Shown piece after piece: positions 60,867-64,000 of a stretch of DNA of 64,000 nt (position 1 is the stretch's first letter; each line of letters begins with the position of its first letter). The position numbers and the translations under genes were made by a program. Source of the stretch: Argentina anserina. Taxonomy: Eukaryota; Streptophyta; Magnoliopsida; Rosales; Rosaceae. The stretch lies in NCBI RefSeq assembly GCF_933775445.1, contig NC_065878.1, positions 17,061,395-17,125,394 of the forward strand, written 5' to 3'. The notes beneath the pieces are model-generated. The model saw only the letters and a program-made list of their open reading frames with translations, was not told the origin of the DNA and searched no databases.

Positions 60867-62591
60867 TATATATATATATATATATTATTAACCATAGTTA
60901 TATCTAGGTGAAAAATGGACAGATATGAATATGATAGTGGGTATATTGGTGAACAAATTAGAGTCGTCGGCAAATTTTCTTTTCATATTTTGGTGAACCA
61001 TCTATAACTCATTTGATGTGGCAAATGATGTGGCATTGTCACGTTATTAAATCTTAATTTTTGATTACTTTATATATACTCGATAAAATTATTAATTTTT
61101 TCCTTGATTATCTTCTAATCTATTAAAAAAAACTTTTTTCTGATGATTTGATCTTATCTGGGCAATGTCTTTGTTAGTTTTTCCCTCTTGAGTATGATAT
61201 TAGGGTTTAGGAGAGAGTGAATTTGATTTATAGAAATTGCTAGCTGCGAGCATTAACCCTCTTCTTGATTCATCTAAACATCGTCTCATTTGATGTTTTC
61301 CTCACAAGAATCGTTAACATAAGTTCTTCCTATACATCTAATTATAAATTATTTTCTTCAATATGAAATCATGAATCATATTTGGGATTAGGGTTTAGGA
61401 CCGGGAGTGAAATTGAATCATAGGAATTGATGAGGTTATTCAAAAAGAGGACGGGAGAGAAGAAGAGAGTTGTTGTTGAAGATGAAGTTGGAAAGATGTT
61501 TAATTGAGGAGATTGTGAAAGCTATATTGTATATTCTTGAGACTTGAGAGAAAAGGAAACAGAGGAAAACTTGATGCGGATGAATTCAAGTTAAAACAAA
61601 TAGGAAAATTGTAATTGGGCAAAATATAAAAACTAGAAATGAAGATTTGATGACGTGGCTATGCCATATAAGATAGGTTCATAAACAAATTTGCCGATCA
61701 CTCTCTATTTACCCATTTTGTGAGCACAATTATAAACTCATGTTATGTATCAAATTGCTAAATTATTATTTAAATATGAGTTGAAAAAAGACAAATGATA
61801 TGAGTTTAGAAATGTGGAGACAATATGTGCAAATGAATTGTTATCGACAAATTTACTTCCGATAGATTCTAGATAGTTCACTAAAATATGAATCATCTAG
61901 CATTATTTTAAATTTTAATATATATATATATATTAGATAATAATAAATCACGTATAATTGGAGCTTAAACACTTGAGCATAAAATCATTGACTCTTCAAC
62001 TAAATCGAGAGGGTTCGTTCCACAGCATTGTATTCTTGTACGTCATTGCTACTCCACCGGCAATTCCGGGTCCGCACCAACTCTTTTGCAACATTAGGTC
62101 AGTTTTTGCAATTGCTTCCCTTCGATACCCACAAATTTCGTTCTTAGGTTGAACAACTATATAATCTGGATTGAATATACTTCTTTATAAGGGCGCTGAA
62201 GATCAGTGACAACCAACTTCGACAGATTATTCACTACAGGATGAGGATCTATGGACTTGAAGCAAATATTGCAATTGAAATAAACTTGACCGTATACCAA
62301 CATCGTTTTAATCATAGTAGTGCACTCACCTCAAGTGACGCTACTATCTCACCCACCGCTATATCAGACGAAACACAAGGCAATATGACAAGGTCGATCA
62401 GCAGCTTGCTCAGTCCCACTGCCGCTAACTGAGCCACCCCTTCCTCAGTAACATATATAATCGAATAAATCGATATCACCATGTTTAGAGTAATTTGAAA
62501 AGTATACTTTTCATAATTTGAACATTCATTTTAATTAGAAATAATCATTTAGTTTATTTTTATCATATCATCATATATATGATTTTTGGTA
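60867..62591. other. Intergenic DNA with a weak inverted-repeat pair
   Basis: Around 60945-61070 and the reverse complement of 61640-61730 share cggcaaattt, tgaacc.atct and attaaatctt.attttt-type blocks, possibly the arms of an old ~800-bp element. Inside it, ttagggtttagga...agtgaattgat recurs at about 61186 and 61386. A short frame at 61958-62152 and one at 62241-62432 have no recognisable content. Confidence 0.3.
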
Positions 62592-63014
62592 CTAGATTCC
62601 ACAGTCTCTATCAAGAGTGAAGCTTTATTCTGAAATTACAGAGTGAAGTTCTAATTTTGGCACACTTTTCGGTCAATTTTTTTTCACCATAAGCGATTCA
62701 ATATTTAGGTATGTTATTCAAGATCATCTCTGTAAAGGTTTATCGAATTTGACAATGGTTTAAGCTTTTAAAATTGAGATTTCCATGAACGGTTCACGTT
62801 GAACAGTTTTAATTCATTCATTGATTTAATCTAATTTCAATACCTTAACGATGTCCGAATTAGATGAAATTTTGTAGAGATGATCTTAAATAGCATACCT
62901 AAATATTGAATCACTTATGGTGAAAAAAATTGACCGAAAAATGTGCTAAAATTAGAACTTCACTCTGTAATTTCAGAGTGAAGCTTCACTCTGGATAGAG
63001 ACTGCTAGATCCCA
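62592..63014 (-). mobile_element. Foldback MULE-like MITE, copy 4 of 4, with target duplication
   Basis: The element spans 62602-63004, ends CAGTCTCTATCAAGAGTGAAG and the near reverse complement. Its core is in the opposite orientation to copies 1-3. This is the one copy not in a TA tract, and ctagattcca (62592-62601) and ctagatccca (63005-63014) flank it: a 10-bp duplication, 9 bases identical. That places the family with Mutator-like elements. Confidence 0.88.
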
Positions 63015-64000
63015 ACCTTAATTATCTCCACAGCCATATCACATATTCACATATCAATTCTATCAACCCATAACACTAAAAGCAGTACAATTGTTTTCAT
63101 AGAATCATTTGTATATGCATGAATTATTTATCCAATTTAATTTGTATCAAAATAGTTAGTTGAAGCCACAACTACCATAAACAAAGAACTGTTCAACTGT
63201 CCAATAAATTGGAACACATGGATGGAGCCATGGAAGGAAACATATTGAACTCACGTCATAATTTCACTTTGTAAAGGGAAAACTTAGCCAAATCCGAATC
63301 ATATCCACGTCGGCAGCAGAGAGTGACTGGTAAAGAAGAGCCACTCGAAAAACCATAAAACCAGAAAAAACTTGATCGAGGACAAAACAAGAGTTTGACG
63401 TTCCATTTCTTATTGCGGTTTTGTTCGTCCACATCCAAATCCCACGACCCAATTATATACTCTCTCTCTCTCTCTCACAATCTCTGCCATACTGAATGCT
63501 TCCCCTGAAAACGTGCTCTATAAGGTACCTAGCTCTCTGGCCTTTTCTTTTTCTATGCATTCAAGTCCATGTAAATTTGTGGCCTTTGAATCTGATTCAT
63601 GCTTGTGGATCTCAATTGGGTTTGTTTTGCTTTTGGATAATGCATTGAATTTGTTGAAAGCTTATGCCTTTTTGGATGATTTAGTATTCTGCAATAACTT
63701 TCGGATCTGTTGTATGTGATACTTTTGAATTGAACAGATAATAACCTTTTGATTATTTAGATTGAACCTCAGCGTCAATGAGATAAGCCTGAAGTGGGTT
63801 TGGAAATGTGTTAATGGGTAATGGATCAAGCTGAAGTTGTTTTGGTAATTGGAGTAATAGCTTGGATATTGAATCATCTAATTCTGTATTTGCATAAGAG
63901 TGGTAGACGAATTATACTGGGGATCAAAGGGTGACGTTGAAGAAGTCTCGATTTTCTGAATTACAGTTGAAATATGGTTTCTTTAAGGTTACCATGAAGT
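63015..64000 (+). promoter_or_regulatory. Possible promoter and 5' leader of a gene starting beyond the right edge
   Basis: A TATA-like aattatatac at about 63450 is followed by a CT microsatellite (63461-63478) and a leader-like stretch ending AAG|GTACCT at 63524/63525. A pyrimidine-poor but consensus acceptor attacag ends at 63966. A 5'-UTR intron of about 440 bp followed by a coding start near the edge is plausible. No protein can be named. Confidence 0.3.

Noticed and set aside
61958..62432. Two short plus-strand frames
   Set aside because: No recognisable motif, no splice context and no codon bias; probably chance.

Overview
This is a stretch of nuclear DNA from a flowering plant, a eudicot. 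The genes carry spliceosomal introns (GT-AG), belong to plant-specific families, and lie in AT-rich DNA packed with plant-type LTR retrotransposons, CACTA, hAT and Mutator-like (MULE) elements. The overall look resembles Rosaceae, but nothing here proves the lineage.

Host genes, left to right. A possible hAT/ZMYM1-type gene runs off the left edge on the minus strand. A single-exon nodulin-like major-facilitator transporter (NFD4 type) is at 9366-11159 minus. A glycine-rich zinc-knuckle RNA-binding protein of the RZ-1 type is at 21823-25954 minus (3 exons). A plastid-type Ycf45/SPD1-like AAA ATPase is at 27041-30357 minus (9 exons). An ACT-repeat protein (ACR10-like) is at 31248-34920 minus (6 exons). 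A papain-like RD19-type cysteine protease is at 45290-47253 plus; it is intact in its splice sites and catalytic residues except for one in-frame stop. Two decayed BAHD acyltransferase copies lie at 48319-48720 and 51270-59335. These genes do not form a pathway; they look like an ordinary gene neighbourhood expanded by repeats.

Mobile DNA fills most of the rest. A decayed CACTA transposase gene (1660-4593) is broken by a 3.1 kb solo LTR with a 5-bp target duplication. A ~3 kb long-inverted-repeat element at 13457-16454 holds a truncated copia and other non-repeat-like DNA. A complete TRIM-like retroelement sits at 16971-18005. A copia element with 1015-bp LTRs and a perfect target duplication spans 37420-43886. 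A second copia at 51840-58383 lies between overlapping pieces of a BAHD gene and has itself been hit by two hAT-type MITEs. A three-deep nest occupies 49263-51049: solo LTR within MULE-like element within MULE-like element. Four copies of one ~400-bp foldback family lie at 1026, 6333, 60466 and 62602, three of them in TA repeats.

I found no evidence of a previously undescribed biological system. The most useful results are the resolved target duplications and nesting order, the nonsense codon in the protease, and the unusual retroelement/BAHD junction.
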